From: Streptomyces longispororuber
Lineage (GTDB): Bacteria > Actinomycetota > Actinomycetes > Streptomycetales > Streptomycetaceae
Direction of reading: 5' to 3'
Assembly (NCBI RefSeq): GCF_014656095.1
Contig: NZ_BNBT01000002.1
Span: 1-64,000, forward strand
DNA: 64,000 bases
The notes beneath the pieces are model-generated. The model saw only the letters and a list, made by a program, of their open reading frames with translations. It did not search any database and was not told where the DNA came from. The translations under genes were made by a program, and so were the position numbers. Below are positions 63,733 through 64,000 of the stretch, piece by piece. Within the stretch, counting starts at the first letter, position 1. Every line of letters begins with the position of its first letter.

Positions 63733-64000
63733 ATGGGAATCACGCACCGCGGCACCACCAGACGTGTGCGGGCCGCCCTGAGCGCGGCGGTCGTCATCTG
63801 CGCGGTCACGGCGGCCGTGCCCGCAGCCGCCACGGCCGCCGCGAACGCCACGGATGCCGTACGGGGCCCGACGGTCGCGGTGGGGGGACTGGACGTCGGT
63901 GTCGAGAGGATCAGCGTCGCGACCGACGAGGGGTACGGCGCCGCCTCGATCACCCCCGACGGCCGCAGCGTCGTCTTCAGGTCGCTGAAGGACGTCGCGG
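63733..64000 (+). CDS. secreted PD40/TolB-like protein, 5' end only
   Basis: Signal peptide (MGITHRGTTRRVRAALSAAV, then VICAVTAAVPAAATAAANAT) followed by the first strands of a beta-propeller repeat (GYGAASITPDGRSVVFRSLK), typical of PD40/TolB blades. GGGGGA precedes ATG 63733. The frame is open to the window end; the protein continues outside. It is probably an extracellular or wall-associated propeller protein. Confidence 0.8.
   Translation, partial: MGITHRGTTRRVRAALSAAVVICAVTAAVPAAATAAANATDAVRGPTVAVGGLDVGVERISVATDEGYGAASITPDGRSVVFRSLKDVA

Overview
The window is chromosomal DNA of a Streptomyces or close actinobacterial relative. Evidence: very high GC with strong third-position GC bias, many GTG starts, purine-rich ribosome binding sites, families typical of streptomycetes (DUF4235, DUF3618, DUF4236, DUF3140, DUF6479/6480-like, a baeRF/Rv2629-type protein, Ku), and a rifamycin phosphotransferase preceded by a rifamycin-associated element. 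I saw no rRNA, tRNA, insertion sequence or CRISPR array. Family names come from reading the translations, not from database searches.

Layout. 1-250: tail of an unrecognised gene and a bidirectional terminator. 250-8042 (minus): a compact RiPP-type gene cluster with its own promoter, in transcription order an MFS exporter, an S9 peptidase, a 42-residue precursor-like peptide, a hairpin attenuator, a cobalamin/radical SAM maturase with a C-x7-C-x2-C motif, a DUF5825-like protein and an unknown 380-residue protein. I do not know a described product for it. 8043-23000: mixed single genes and regulators (DJ-1/PfpI, Lrp, LysE, cupin plus LysR, serine hydrolase, DHFR-like, APH-like kinase, P5C-reductase-like, TetR facing a sulfite-oxidase-like protein, StyA-like monooxygenase, baeRF protein), including a deletion scar near 10585 that joins two truncated genes. 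23285-35700: large-subunit catalase, exporters, small stress-type proteins, oxidoreductases, an FdhA-like zinc dehydrogenase.

35767-51250: flavodoxin-like reductase, FUSC-type exporter, CsbD-like protein, a three-subunit molybdenum hydroxylase (paoABC-like), VOC protein, Ku, PAP2 protein, GtrA-like protein, then modA, a fused modB-modC and a HTH-TOBE (Mop-like) regulator. With the sulfite-oxidase-like protein at 18842 this gives one window both molybdate uptake and two putative molybdoenzymes. 51559-58518: envelope/stress genes, a second catalase, and a four-gene operon whose members all overlap by 4 bases (proline-rich protein, nucleotidyltransferase, BON protein, metallophosphoesterase). 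58778-63484: rph with its RAE, divergent from a DHA2 exporter with a clear promoter. The last gene, a secreted PD40/TolB-like protein, runs off the end.

A recurrent feature is short tandem repetition. Intergenic arrays have 9-, 14-, 26-, 28- and 29-bp periods. In-frame arrays of 15, 24, 30 and 36 bp lie in disordered tails or linkers of five otherwise ordinary proteins. The 14-bp array type occurs at two places 45 kb apart with the same core CTGTCGTGA.
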